A stretch of 64,000 nt of DNA from NCBI GenBank assembly GCA_051715425.1, contig JBPXJS010000039.1, forward strand, positions 1 through 64,000. The letters run 5' to 3'. Position numbers and translations under genes: made by a program. Origin of the DNA: JAJTFA01 sp051715425. Its GTDB lineage: Bacteria > Bacteroidota > Bacteroidia > UKL13-3. This document shows positions 1 through 9,476 of the stretch, one piece after another; the stretch's first letter is position 1; every line of letters starts with the position of its first letter. The notes under the pieces were generated by a model. The model did not search any database, was not told where the DNA came from, and saw nothing but the letters and a program-made list of their open reading frames with translations.

Positions 1-837
1 GGAGTTGGAATATACCTTAAACGAAATAGATGTATCTGCGGTAAGTCCTGCAGCACTTGCCCTGATAGTATATCCTATTGCCGACTGAGTAATTTTAAGT
101 CCGCTAAAGGAGGCCAGTCCGTTTACCGCATTCAGCGTAGTAGTTCCGGTAAAACTTCCACCTCCCGGATTTGAAGCCAGAGAGAGGGTGATGGAATTGG
201 TTGCAGATTGCTGCCGGTGCCCTTTGCCGGTTAATACCTCGGCTGAAACAGCAAAGGCGGTGTTAGCCAGAATAGCATTGGCCGGTTCCACATAAAATGC
301 AATGGATGTGGCATTGCCTGATGAGCCATCCAGGTAGCTGGTGCTTATAGTAAAAGAAGAATCTCCTCTGCCGTTTCCTCCCTGATAGGGTTGGTAGATA
401 AGGAAAACACTGCTTGTATCTGAAGTAACACCACTTACAGTGGCAAGCAGGGTATATCCGCTTCCTCCTTCATCCAGGCTCAGGTCACTGAATGTGGCCA
501 GGCCATTTACTGCTGAAACGGTTGTTGTGCCAGATAGGGTTGCCCCTCCCGGATTATTTAGTAAAGATATCGTAATGCTTGCTGAAGATGAGGTATCCCT
601 TAGTATTTGGCCGTTAAGTATTTCAACACTTACCGAAAAAACAACCCCACCTATTATTTCTGAAGCTGGTTCCGTGTAAAAAGAAAGACTGGGGCTACCA
701 CTGCTACCATTCATAAATAAATATTCGGATGTCATCTGAATATCTCCCCGGCCGTTTCCCCCTGCATATTGTGCAAGCAAATTAGCCGGCATATGAGAAC
801 AAATGAGTAGGTATAAAAAAAATCTTAACTTATTCAT
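1..837 (-). CDS. Secreted Ig-like repeat protein, C-terminus beyond left edge
   Basis: The frame is open from an ATG at 837 to the window edge, giving 279 visible codons; the C-terminus is missing. A signal peptide (MNKLRFFLYLL... to LLAQ, about 22 residues) is followed by YAGGNGRGD, almost the same opening as YQGGNGKGN in the 941-residue protein at 6597-9422. Two copies of a beta-rich repeat of about 110 residues are visible, marked by NPGGATLSGTTTV and NPGGGSFTGTTTL, each ending in a GSGYT or IGYT strand. The repeats resemble invasin/Ig-like modules of secreted Bacteroidota proteins. By analogy with its paralogue I expect a type IX sorting domain in the missing part, but it cannot be seen. 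It lies 27 bases after the stop of the FGE-fold gene at 865-2631 on the same strand, so the two may be co-transcribed. The function is unknown. Confidence 0.85.
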   Translation of the reverse strand, partial: MNKLRFFLYLLICSHMPANLLAQYAGGNGRGDIQMTSEYLFMNGSSGSPSLSFYTEPASEIIGGVVFSVSVEILNGQILRDTSSSASITISLLNNPGGATLSGTTTVSAVNGLATFSDLSLDEGGSGYTLLATVSGVTSDTSSVFLIYQPYQGGNGRGDSSFTISTSYLDGSSGNATSIAFYVEPANAILANTAFAVSAEVLTGKGHRQQSATNSITLSLASNPGGGSFTGTTTLNAVNGLASFSGLKITQSAIGYTIRASAAGLTADTSISFKVYSNS

Positions 838-864
838 AACTGGTTTTATTGATGGGTGATAAAA

Positions 865-2631
865 TTACTCGGGTGTACTTGATGGCAGGGTCCGCACCCC
901 TCTTGCTGAACAGTTTGCCCCCTGGTTAATGGTGGAAATATTTACTCCGGAGCGATCTGAGGTCCTGAGAACATTATCTGACTTTCTCGTGGTCACAAAA
1001 TTTAAAGATGAAGGCCATGTAGCCACATCATGCAATCCAGAGCTTTGTAAGGTACCATTGCCGTGTTCACCGGTAAAATTGTTTCTCCAAAGAGTACTTC
1101 CAACGGAGGCGGTAATTTCTCCCAGGCCCCCTGATAAATCCATAATGCCATAATAACTGGCTCCTGCATTTTCCCTTATACTATTGGAAGGCATTGCATT
1201 TGAACCAACACGCAAGGGGTAAATCTTTGAATAATAATTTCCGGATACCGGGCTCTCGTTGGTATTACCCGAATAGGTAACACTATTGCTTTCCAAGTTG
1301 TACGTACTTCCCCACGCATATTCCCCGGCAACCGGATATAATGGTCCCCGGCATGCTTTTTCAAACTCAAGTTCTGTCATTGGACGGATGGCGGCCCAAT
1401 CCATATATGCAGCCATATTTCTATAAAACAAGTCTGTACAGGCAATTCCCTGCCCGTCATCTGCTTCTCCTCCAGTATCGTTGTTGTTATAATCACACAT
1501 AAATGTAATCGGCCCAAATGCGGCCAATGTTGCCGGAGTGCTTACCCCGTTTCGCCTCAGAACGGAATTGCTGTTTGTTAAGTTGAATTTGAAATTGCGG
1601 CTTGTACTACCAAAGCCTATTGCAATCGTCCCCATAGGTCTTTGTTGAGAACGGCTCATGCTATTTAGATAATCTACAACCTGCTGCTGGGTAATCTCAT
1701 ATTTCATGCAATAAAATCCTTTGTATCCTTTGGGAAAAGCAGCCGGTATATTAGATGAAAAATTATCAACAGGTGACATACCGGTTGAACTGGTGAGGGT
1801 GGTTCCCCAATTAATTGCGTTCTCTGAACTGATGAGGAAAGGTTTATTTGTTCCCGATTCTATAAATTGGCCGTAATTGCTAGTTGATGAACTATCGCCC
1901 ACATAAAATGCTCCCTGCGGTACGTTTACCATTTCCAATGCAAATACCTTTACCTGTATCACTTCATTGTCTCCAATTCCGTTGGCACCATAATTCCAGC
2001 GAAGCCTTGCATTACTTATACTGAAAGTACCTGTACCGTTGCTGCTCCGGTAAAAAAAAGCCCCAAGAGCAGGATTGGTTGTGGCATGAAAAGTATTGCT
2101 TTCATTGTGTAAGGCCGCCTGCGCATAAGCGGCTGTTCCCGTGCCTGCGCTGTTTCCGGTATTGTTCAGGTACGCATGGTTCCATACCCTGAAGGCATAT
2201 ATAGTCATACCGGTGATATTTGCAGTGGGGGCCTGATTTATGGTAAATTGGGTAGATGAGTTAATGGCTGTAATAACGGTACCCTCCACAGCCTGGTTAT
2301 GTTCAATAGCCATACCTACTTTAAGCCCGTTGGTGCTGTTTACATTTATAGTAGTTCCGCTGTAGCTGGTGCAGGTCATTATCGGATCTGTGGTTCCAAC
2401 CCGGTATTTCACAAATACGTACGCAGCATCCCAGTTGGCTGGTGCAGTGGCTACACGCCAGGAGTTCTCCCAACTCAGGTCAAAATAAATATTGCAGTAA
2501 TTGTTTACCGTATCACGCCCGCTTATACTTATTGATCCCAGGGTGATATTATTTGCCTGAACAGGTTGGGCGGTTTTTAGCAAAAGCAATATGCCAATAA
2601 TACAATGGCTAAGTTTATATGTTTTTAGCAT
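865..2631 (-). CDS. Secreted FGE/SUMF1-fold protein, paralogue 1 (with inserted module)
   Basis: 588 residues. A signal peptide ends near QPVQA (about residue 26). Residues 27-230 form an N-terminal beta domain shared with the proteins at 2680-4545 and 9477-11045 (markers WENSWR, NWDAA, HAYLNN, LRWNYGANG). Residues about 235-585 match the formylglycine-generating-enzyme/sulfatase-modifying-factor fold (PF03781 type), with FYCMKYEIT, RPMTELEFEKACRG, EYAWGS, GIMDLSGGLGE and the terminal RGVRTLP. I do not see the paired catalytic cysteines of true FGE enzymes, so a structural or binding role is more likely than sulfatase maturation. Residues about 81-148 are an extra module missing from the third paralogue. 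There is no type IX sorting domain; the protein ends RTLPSSTPE, like its two paralogues. The gene lies 48 bases downstream of the paralogue at 2680-4545, probably in one transcript. Confidence 0.85.
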   Translation of the reverse strand: MLKTYKLSHCIIGILLLLKTAQPVQANNITLGSISISGRDTVNNYCNIYFDLSWENSWRVATAPANWDAAYVFVKYRVGTTDPIMTCTSYSGTTINVNSTNGLKVGMAIEHNQAVEGTVITAINSSTQFTINQAPTANITGMTIYAFRVWNHAYLNNTGNSAGTGTAAYAQAALHNESNTFHATTNPALGAFFYRSSNGTGTFSISNARLRWNYGANGIGDNEVIQVKVFALEMVNVPQGAFYVGDSSSTSNYGQFIESGTNKPFLISSENAINWGTTLTSSTGMSPVDNFSSNIPAAFPKGYKGFYCMKYEITQQQVVDYLNSMSRSQQRPMGTIAIGFGSTSRNFKFNLTNSNSVLRRNGVSTPATLAAFGPITFMCDYNNNDTGGEADDGQGIACTDLFYRNMAAYMDWAAIRPMTELEFEKACRGPLYPVAGEYAWGSTYNLESNSVTYSGNTNESPVSGNYYSKIYPLRVGSNAMPSNSIRENAGASYYGIMDLSGGLGEITASVGSTLWRNNFTGEHGNGTLQSSGLHDVATWPSSLNFVTTRKSDNVLRTSDRSGVNISTINQGANCSARGVRTLPSSTPE

Positions 2632-2679
2632 AGGAATAGTTGATTAATTGTATCATATATATTCTAGGGTGGCTGGTTT

Positions 2680-4545
2680 TTACTCTTCAGCACTTACAGG
2701 CAACGTGCGTATGCCACGTCCGCTATAAGTAGTAATGCCGCTTGCCGCGACATTCGAATTGGCATAAATACGGTCGCTTATTTGTTTATAGGTGTCATTA
2801 CTAGAATACCCGCCACGAGAACATCCGTTAGATGTGTAGGTAATGATACCACCTGAATAATGAGGCCAGGTGCTTACATCGGCCAGCCCCCAGTTAAGGC
2901 TTCCATTCCCGTGTTCTCCGGTAAAGTTCCTGTCAGTAGCATTGCCCAAACCAACCGTGCATTCAAGCAAACTTCCGCTAAGTTCCATAATACCCCAGTA
3001 ACTTGCCCCTGCCACCACACGGCTGGCGTTTGCTGCTGATGCAAAACATCCGGCACGGAAAGGGCCTGCGGTACTGCTATTGTTAGGATTGGTACCGGTG
3101 CCGGTTTCGTTGGCACTACCACTATTGCTTATACCTGTGCTAATTGTTAAGCTTGTGCTGCCCCATGCATATTCATTGGTTACCGGATAAACAGGGCCTC
3201 GGCATGCTTTTTCAAATTCCAGATCAGTCATTGGGCGCAAACCGGCCCAATCGAGAAACGCAGCGGCATGCCACCACCCCATTAATGCACAAGGTATAGA
3301 TTGTCCATCTGATATTTCGTTTCCAATATGGTCTCCATCTGCATCACAATAGCTGGTTAATGGACCTGTGGCCGAAAAACTGCCTGCTATACGTACATAA
3401 TTTCTGGAGACAACAGTTGAAGATGCACGCACAACATAAGTAGAAGTAGCAGTAGATACACCAGATGAATAACTCTGACCACCTAAAGAATTTTGCAGCA
3501 GTCTTCCCTGCTGATAACGATCCAGGGTATTTATAAAGTCTACGGTCTGTTTTTGTGTGAGTTCATATTTCATACAATAAAACCCATTATATCCTTTGGG
3601 AAAAGCGGCCGGCAACGTTTTTGTTGAACCTGAATTAAAATCAGGGGAGCTTACACCGTCCCCGCTTTGGGTAGCTAAATTGCCTGCAGTGGTACCACCC
3701 AGGGTAATTGCTCCCTCTGATGTAATTTGCAAAGGGTTATTTGTATTACCGTTTTTATAGCTGGCATTAAAACCTGAAGTACGCCCGTCTCCAACATAAA
3801 AACTGCCCTGAGGTACATACACCATTTCTATCGCAAATACCTTTATATCTACAATATCATTATCCAGCACGCCATTGGCTCCATAGTTCCAGCGCAGGTG
3901 GGCGTTGCTTACGCTAAACGTTCCTGATCCGGAAGCATTGCGGTATATGTAGGCACCAAGGGCAGGGTTGGTGGTTTGGTTAAATGCAACCCCTTCATTG
4001 TACAAGGCTGAGCGTACATTGGCTGCTGTGCCGCTGCCTGCATTGTGCCCGCTGTTATTGAGGTAAGCATGTTGCCATACACGGGTAATAGTTAAAGTTG
4101 CAGCGCTTAGAGCTACGGAAGGAGTGGTATTAATGGTAAAAGTGGTGGCTGAGTTAATGGCTGTAATTGCCGTATTTACAGGTAATGTTCCTGTTCCGGA
4201 AGCTTTTTCAACGGTCATGCCCACCCGCAATCCGCTGGTACTGCCAACTGTAATCACAGAACCACTGCTGCTTGCTCCGCTTAAAGAATAATCAGAAGTG
4301 CCGATACGGTATTTTACAAATATGTATGCAGCATCCCAGTTAGATGGCCCGCTTGCCGAGCGCCAGGAGTTTTCCCAATTGAGATTAAAACGAACCAGGC
4401 AATAATTGTTGGCATGATCCGCACCGGCAGAAGTATTCTGACCGGTTAGTACGGCTGAGTTTACAGCAATATTGTTGGCTTCTGCATGAAGGCCAAGAAG
4501 TGATGCAACCACCAGTTGCAGGAAAGCGAATTTGAATGTTCTCAT
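2680..4545 (-). CDS. Secreted FGE/SUMF1-fold protein, paralogue 2 (with inserted module)
   Basis: 621 residues. A signal peptide ends near HAEA (residue 23). The N-terminal domain shared by the three paralogues spans about residues 24-240 and is interrupted at about 84-156 by a module with GSTSGLRVGMTVE and AITAINSATTFTI. The FGE-sulfatase-type fold occupies about 245-618, with FYCMKYELTQ, RPMTDLEFEKACRG, NEYAWGS, GIMELSGSLLE, FTGEHGNG and C-terminal GRGIRTLP. The catalytic cysteine pair of the enzymes is not evident. Export to the periplasm or surface is inferred from the signal peptide. It is probably the first gene of a minus-strand unit continuing into 865-2631 and perhaps 1-837. Its promoter must lie in the 940-base region between 4546 and 5485. 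The ligand is unknown. Confidence 0.85.
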   Translation of the reverse strand: MRTFKFAFLQLVVASLLGLHAEANNIAVNSAVLTGQNTSAGADHANNYCLVRFNLNWENSWRSASGPSNWDAAYIFVKYRIGTSDYSLSGASSSGSVITVGSTSGLRVGMTVEKASGTGTLPVNTAITAINSATTFTINTTPSVALSAATLTITRVWQHAYLNNSGHNAGSGTAANVRSALYNEGVAFNQTTNPALGAYIYRNASGSGTFSVSNAHLRWNYGANGVLDNDIVDIKVFAIEMVYVPQGSFYVGDGRTSGFNASYKNGNTNNPLQITSEGAITLGGTTAGNLATQSGDGVSSPDFNSGSTKTLPAAFPKGYNGFYCMKYELTQKQTVDFINTLDRYQQGRLLQNSLGGQSYSSGVSTATSTYVVRASSTVVSRNYVRIAGSFSATGPLTSYCDADGDHIGNEISDGQSIPCALMGWWHAAAFLDWAGLRPMTDLEFEKACRGPVYPVTNEYAWGSTSLTISTGISNSGSANETGTGTNPNNSSTAGPFRAGCFASAANASRVVAGASYWGIMELSGSLLECTVGLGNATDRNFTGEHGNGSLNWGLADVSTWPHYSGGIITYTSNGCSRGGYSSNDTYKQISDRIYANSNVAASGITTYSGRGIRTLPVSAEE

Positions 4546-5485
4546 ATAAAAGTGTTGTTATGGTTTATTAAGCAGGTATAGTATTCTTACGTTTCTTATC
4601 CTCTTAAGAGAAATATGGTTTAGCCCTCAAGCTGATTGTAACGCCTGTCAAAGGTATCCTGAAGCCTTGATATTATTGGGGTTGAACCGTTTAGCAGCCT
4701 TAATGGGTTGTTTAAATACCTGTTTCATTTGTTAAACTATCATTTCTGATCGTTTAATTGCTTTTACGCTTATACAATGAGTTGCTCTTTTTTAAAACAA
4801 GCAGCAATCGTTTTGTTGTGTTAAACTTAAGTCGCGCATACTTTGGCAGATTCAGCGTGCAAGGCATACGTATTTATTGGCTTATTTTATATTTAGTTGT
4901 TAATTTATGTATGAATGCCTTTTATTAAGAACAAATGGATAGGTAAGCTTTAATAGCTGTTTAATGATGCAAACGGATTGTTGTTTGCCTAACAGCGGAT
5001 TACATAAGCGGAATCATGAAACAAAACATGGAAATAAATTCAATGATTTATTAGAAAGATGGTTCTGTTGGTTTAACTCACGTTTTTGTTTGTTGAAATG
5101 GTTAATTGTGCCTTTTTGCACACAAAAAAATACCCAGCATTAGTTGGCGGATATTTAAGCATGAACAGCGGTTTGTCGAATTCTTTTTTAACGTCTGCGG
5201 GTGGATTTTTAGCGATTGTTTTTAGGAAAAACGGTTTTGGTGTTAAAGTTTCAGAACTGAGTGTTATGTAGGCCTTACGGGTATTTTTATCATCATTTGA
5301 AATATGATAAGACGGAGCAGAAGTGGAAATACACCATCAGAAAAACAACGAGGGGATTAATTATTTTCGGGAGTGTATGAAGCCTTCTTTTAAAAATGAA
5401 GGCTAAAACAACTCATGCAACTTTTGCCAGTAGGGTACCATCTGCCTCATCAACTTATTCCTTCATTTAATTAATTACTACTCTT
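4546..5485. other. Long intergenic region between divergent genes
   Basis: This 940-base AT-rich stretch lies between the divergent starts of the FGE-fold gene (4545, minus) and the type IX cargo gene (5486, plus), so it should hold both promoters. Several GTTTAA/TTAAAC words cluster at about 4685-4760, and a 15-base word TTTCTGATCGTTTAA at 4743-4757 recurs in two other intergenic regions of this window. A 61-codon frame at 5086-5271 has no recognisable features and is probably not a gene. No tRNA or mobile-element end was seen. Confidence 0.5.
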
Positions 5486-6550
5486 ATGAAAACAACTACA
5501 AAAACCATTACCATTATTTTATTTAGCCTGTTGTCGTTTTATGCAAACGCACAGCTAAAAAACATTTCAATAAAAGCCGATTATGAAACAATAGCACCTG
5601 GCTTATATAAGTCATCCGTTGTAGATGGCGGTACCTTTAACCTGATTTATAGTTTAACCAACGAAGGCTCCAAATCCATCATTCCTTCTGATTCCATTGT
5701 TGTTTTATTTAGCAGCGATGCCACTCCGGTGATGAAGGTTCACCGGGTATTTGAAGATTATCTGGCACCAGGGGAAAGTGTAATTGATACGGTTAAGGAT
5801 ATTCTGGTTCAATTTAATGGTAAACAAATATTTGCCTGCTATATGGCAGCCAATATTCGCGGAGATATCACAATGGATTCAGCCAGATCAGACAATGGGC
5901 TGCAGATGATGTTATCGCCATTGGTATTGCCCAAAAAGAATATTGCACTCGCTACAAGCCTTACAGGAAACATTACTATAAAAGAAGGTGGAGCTTTTAA
6001 TTTTGATTATCGTATTTCAAATATGGGCGCTCAGGGAATTGTCCCGTTCGACTCGATATCAGTACAATTGATGGTGGACGGTAAATTTGTGAGACAACAG
6101 AGTTTTGTGGGATACATAGCACCCGGGCAAACAATAATGGATACCATCAGGCAAATTCAAATGAATTTTGGAAACCTGCCTTATATTCAGGTTTGCGCCA
6201 ATGCCTATATCCGTGGCGATGCTTCGTTGGATTCCAACAGCAAGGATAATGGAGCCTGCATCCTTGCCATTAAAAAAACGAATACAGGCATAAGTGAAAA
6301 TACCACAGCCAAGGTGAGCATTTTCCCTAACCCTTCAGGGAGTATATTTAATTTTAATTTAGCGGATAAAGAGGCAAACCGGATCATCATCAGGAACATG
6401 GAGGGTAAAGAAGTTGGCAGGTTGTTTATAATAAATGGCAAAGCCACGTGGGACGTTACCTTATGTAAAAACGGGATCTATTTTTATGAAACAGAAACCG
6501 CTGGCGGGGATAAACTTTTCTCCGGCAGATTAATAGTGATACACCAATAG
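5486..6550 (+). CDS. Type IX-secreted protein with two CARDB-like domains
   Basis: 354 residues. A signal peptide ends in YANAQ (about residue 23). Two homologous beta-sandwich repeats follow at about residues 25-150 and 152-265. Each runs from a GGTFNLIYSLTNEG or GGAFNFDYRISNMG strand, through YLAPGESVIDT or YIAPGQTIMDT, to IRGDITMDSARSDNG or IRGDASLDSNSKDNG. This is the layout of CARDB-like cell-adhesion domains. Residues about 278-354 are a type IX sorting domain (SIFPNPSG start, then GIYFYE and a final beta strand), so the product is probably exported through the Por system. It is a single gene, convergent with 6597-9422, with a hairpin between them. No enzyme motif was found. Confidence 0.85.
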   Translation: MKTTTKTITIILFSLLSFYANAQLKNISIKADYETIAPGLYKSSVVDGGTFNLIYSLTNEGSKSIIPSDSIVVLFSSDATPVMKVHRVFEDYLAPGESVIDTVKDILVQFNGKQIFACYMAANIRGDITMDSARSDNGLQMMLSPLVLPKKNIALATSLTGNITIKEGGAFNFDYRISNMGAQGIVPFDSISVQLMVDGKFVRQQSFVGYIAPGQTIMDTIRQIQMNFGNLPYIQVCANAYIRGDASLDSNSKDNGACILAIKKTNTGISENTTAKVSIFPNPSGSIFNFNLADKEANRIIIRNMEGKEVGRLFIINGKATWDVTLCKNGIYFYETETAGGDKLFSGRLIVIHQ

Positions 6551-6563
6551 TTTAGCAGTATAA

Positions 6564-6593
6564 ACATGGCAGGTGTTGAATAGCCTGCCATGT
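6564..6593. terminator. Hairpin between convergent genes
   Basis: A perfect 10-base stem (acatggcagg / cctgccatgt) with a 10-base loop lies between two convergent stop codons. It could end transcription from both sides, although neither flank has a long T run. Confidence 0.6.
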
Positions 6594-6596
6594 ACG

Positions 6597-9422
6597 TTAT
6601 TCTACTATCATTTTAATGCCTTCCCTGTTGTTCATGCGCAGCAGGTAAATGCCTGCTTTTATATTGGTTAAATCAATATCAGTCTTGTTATTATTTATAT
6701 TATTTTTTTCAAAAACAAGCTTGCCATTGCAATCAAATAAACGAATGGAATTGATTTGTTCATCAGCACTTACGGTGGTGCTTAAACGTGCCGGATTAGG
6801 GAAAACACTAATGACAGATAAAGGTGTACGATTTTTATCAGCATGCAGCGTGATTGTTTCACTGAATGCAGTTTCTCCGGAAAAATCAATCTGTTTAATG
6901 CGGTAGTAAGCCATAGTGGTGGCAGAAAATATGCCTTCATCCGTAAAATTATAGTTGTTGGTATTGTTTTTAGAGGCGGGTACCTGCACCAAATCTACAA
7001 AATCTGTTTCTGTTTCTTTTTTGCGCTGCACAACAAAATGGCTGTTGTTTTTTTCACTCGTTGTAGCCCATTGCAATAAGGCATCTTGTTGTTTTACACT
7101 ACCTGAAAAACTTAACCACTCTACCGGAAGCGCACTGGTGTTTAAGATAATCAGATCAAAACGTTTGCCGGCTGATAATGGGTTTGATGTAATACTTACA
7201 GGCAGAAGTGATTGGTTTGTAATAAGGGTTGAACTGCTGGTATACTTATCGTTTAGCAATACAGATTTACCTGCAGGTATGTGGCTAAGGTTGCTAAATT
7301 GAAACTGATATGTTCCCGCTGTTGCCTGAATTGATATTGGAAATGTATCAGATACAGCAGTAAGCAATGGATATCCGTTGATCTGAACCGCCTGTGTATC
7401 GGCATACAAACTGAGGTTTACAACGGAGTTGCCGAGTTTATTTGCATCTTCACTGTTGTTGTACCCTTTATTAAACTGAGGGCCAAATTTGATGATTGCT
7501 TTGTCGCTGTTAAGTGAATCTTTTATTAAACGAATGGTAAAAGGAGCACCTGCTGATTTGAAATACTCCGTTGCTGGGTCTGCCGTTTTACATGCTTCGG
7601 TAAAAGTAATACTCGGGCTGGTTCCTGTTGCCTGTATCATAAAACCCTGTCCGCTTGCAATAATATAATTATCGGCTTCATAACTACCGGAGGCAGGATT
7701 ATACATATAATAAAATGCACTTATATTGTTGCGTGTTACCAAACTCCAGTCTATAGCCGATGGGTAAGGATTACCAATCAGGTTGTATCCGTCAGATGAT
7801 GGAAAGCCTGTATTGGTGTATGTGATGGTTGGAGAAATATTGCCCATTGCAGCAGTGCCGGTATAATCTAATGTTACGGCATTTTGTGCAGGAAACTGGC
7901 CTGATGTATACCATTGCGGGGCAGAGAGGGTACGGTCGCCACGGACAAAAACCAAGGCTCCAAAACCACTGCTTAAACTGTTGGCAGTGTTGCTAACAGC
8001 CTGCCATCCGCGTCCGGCACCACCCGTGCTTTCCTGATAGGTATAAATACTGGGATTGCTGGTAAATCCCGGTGTAGCATCAAAACCCACGCCACCACTT
8101 GGTCCTGTTACAAAAATATCGTCAATTAACTGATCATACGTAAAGTTGCTGATATGTGGTGCCAGCATGCGATACCTGCGTGTTACGGCAGGTATATATC
8201 TTTCAGTAGTAATATTACCGGTTATAGAACCGCTGCTGCTGCCAAGGCTAGCTGTTGCTGTGGCATCTGATTTAAAGGTAAGCGTGCCGCTGTTGTTTAC
8301 TGTACCATTTACCACCAGTGTGGTACCTGCATTAACCGTAAGCGATGCCCCTGATTTAATATTGATGGTGGTTCCGGAACTGATGGTTGCGGTACCGGAA
8401 CTTATTACCGGTTGTGTACCACCGGAAGGAATAGTGGCAGTTTCACTTGCTGGAAAAACTCCACCACTCCAGTTGCCGGCAGTTGTAAAGGATGATGTTC
8501 CGCTGGTGAGCCAGGTATTGCTTAATAGTGATGAACTTTTAAGTGCAGAGAGATCACCCGCATTGTCTCCACCGGTAAACATCTTATAGAGCATAAAACT
8601 GCTGGTGGTATCGGCACTTATGCCATTGGCAGTTGCTCCTACAGTGTAACCAGATCCGGTTTGATTAAGACTTAAATCGCTAAAGGTAATTACACCCGCT
8701 GTTGCATTTTGTTTGGTGGTACCGGAAAGGGTTGCATTGCCGGGGTTTGTTATCATACCAAGGTTTATGCTGTTGCGGGCATTGAGGTCGCGGTTGTTGC
8801 TGTTGTCAAGAATTTCTACAGTAACAGAAAAGGTATTATGAGTTAATACATCAGTGGCCGGGTTCACATGAAAATTAAGGTGGCGGTTGCTGTTGGCAGG
8901 ATCACCGCTTGGTTTCAGATAGGCCTGGTATTCATTTGCATCACCGGCAGCATTACCACCAGTAAACATTTTATAAAGCATAAATGAGCTGGAAGTGGCT
9001 GACGTAATTCCGTTAGATGATGCTGAAAAGGAATATCCGGATCCGGTTTGATCAAGAGTAAGACCGCTAAAAGTAACTACTCCGGAAGAAACATTTAATC
9101 TTTTAGTTCCTGATAGGGTGGCACCTCCGGGGTTGGCCGACATATCCAGGCTTATGCTGTTTCTTGCATTTACATCTCTGTTGTTGCCATTATCCAACAC
9201 CTCTACTGTTACTGAAAAGGTATTGTAGGTTAATATATCTGTAGAAGGTTGCACATAAAAATTGAGGTGCATATTGGAATTTGCAGGACTACCACTGGGC
9301 AGGTTGTAGGCCAGTTCATAGGTGGTATTTCCTTTCCCGTTACCACCCTGGTATTGCGCCCGGGCTGTAAAAGCCAGATACAAAAAGGTAAAGGTAAACA
9401 GGTATTTATAAAAATTTCTCAT
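6597..9422 (-). CDS. Type IX-secreted Ig-like repeat protein
   Basis: 941 residues. A signal peptide ends TARAQ (about residue 22). Two tandem Ig/invasin-like repeats of about 135 residues each (about 24-160 and 161-295) carry NSNMHLNFYV or NSNRHLNFHV, NTFSVTVE, NPGGATLSGT or NPGNATLSGT, and both end in SSFMLYKMFTGG. Residues about 305-410 form a Ser/Thr/Gly-rich beta-helix-like stretch starting at GNWSGGVFP, of the kind common in adhesin-type cargo. A large middle domain (about 415-760) is followed by a second beta domain and a C-terminal type IX sorting domain from VFPNPARLS, ending in GIYLLRMNN and IKMIVE. Its N-terminal repeats are paralogous to those of 1-837. The gene lies 54 bases downstream of the FGE-fold gene 9477-11045 on the same strand, so co-expression is likely. 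Confidence 0.87.
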   Translation of the reverse strand: MRNFYKYLFTFTFLYLAFTARAQYQGGNGKGNTTYELAYNLPSGSPANSNMHLNFYVQPSTDILTYNTFSVTVEVLDNGNNRDVNARNSISLDMSANPGGATLSGTKRLNVSSGVVTFSGLTLDQTGSGYSFSASSNGITSATSSSFMLYKMFTGGNAAGDANEYQAYLKPSGDPANSNRHLNFHVNPATDVLTHNTFSVTVEILDNSNNRDLNARNSINLGMITNPGNATLSGTTKQNATAGVITFSDLSLNQTGSGYTVGATANGISADTTSSFMLYKMFTGGDNAGDLSALKSSSLLSNTWLTSGTSSFTTAGNWSGGVFPASETATIPSGGTQPVISSGTATISSGTTINIKSGASLTVNAGTTLVVNGTVNNSGTLTFKSDATATASLGSSSGSITGNITTERYIPAVTRRYRMLAPHISNFTYDQLIDDIFVTGPSGGVGFDATPGFTSNPSIYTYQESTGGAGRGWQAVSNTANSLSSGFGALVFVRGDRTLSAPQWYTSGQFPAQNAVTLDYTGTAAMGNISPTITYTNTGFPSSDGYNLIGNPYPSAIDWSLVTRNNISAFYYMYNPASGSYEADNYIIASGQGFMIQATGTSPSITFTEACKTADPATEYFKSAGAPFTIRLIKDSLNSDKAIIKFGPQFNKGYNNSEDANKLGNSVVNLSLYADTQAVQINGYPLLTAVSDTFPISIQATAGTYQFQFSNLSHIPAGKSVLLNDKYTSSSTLITNQSLLPVSITSNPLSAGKRFDLIILNTSALPVEWLSFSGSVKQQDALLQWATTSEKNNSHFVVQRKKETETDFVDLVQVPASKNNTNNYNFTDEGIFSATTMAYYRIKQIDFSGETAFSETITLHADKNRTPLSVISVFPNPARLSTTVSADEQINSIRLFDCNGKLVFEKNNINNNKTDIDLTNIKAGIYLLRMNNREGIKMIVE

Positions 9423-9476
9423 AGCTTAATAAAGGCTTTATAAAAGGGAGGAATAAGGTAAGGTGATTGTTCATGC

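Noticed and set aside
5086..5271. 61-codon open frame in the first large intergenic region
   Set aside because: No domain, start signal or neighbour logic; length is within chance for AT-rich DNA.
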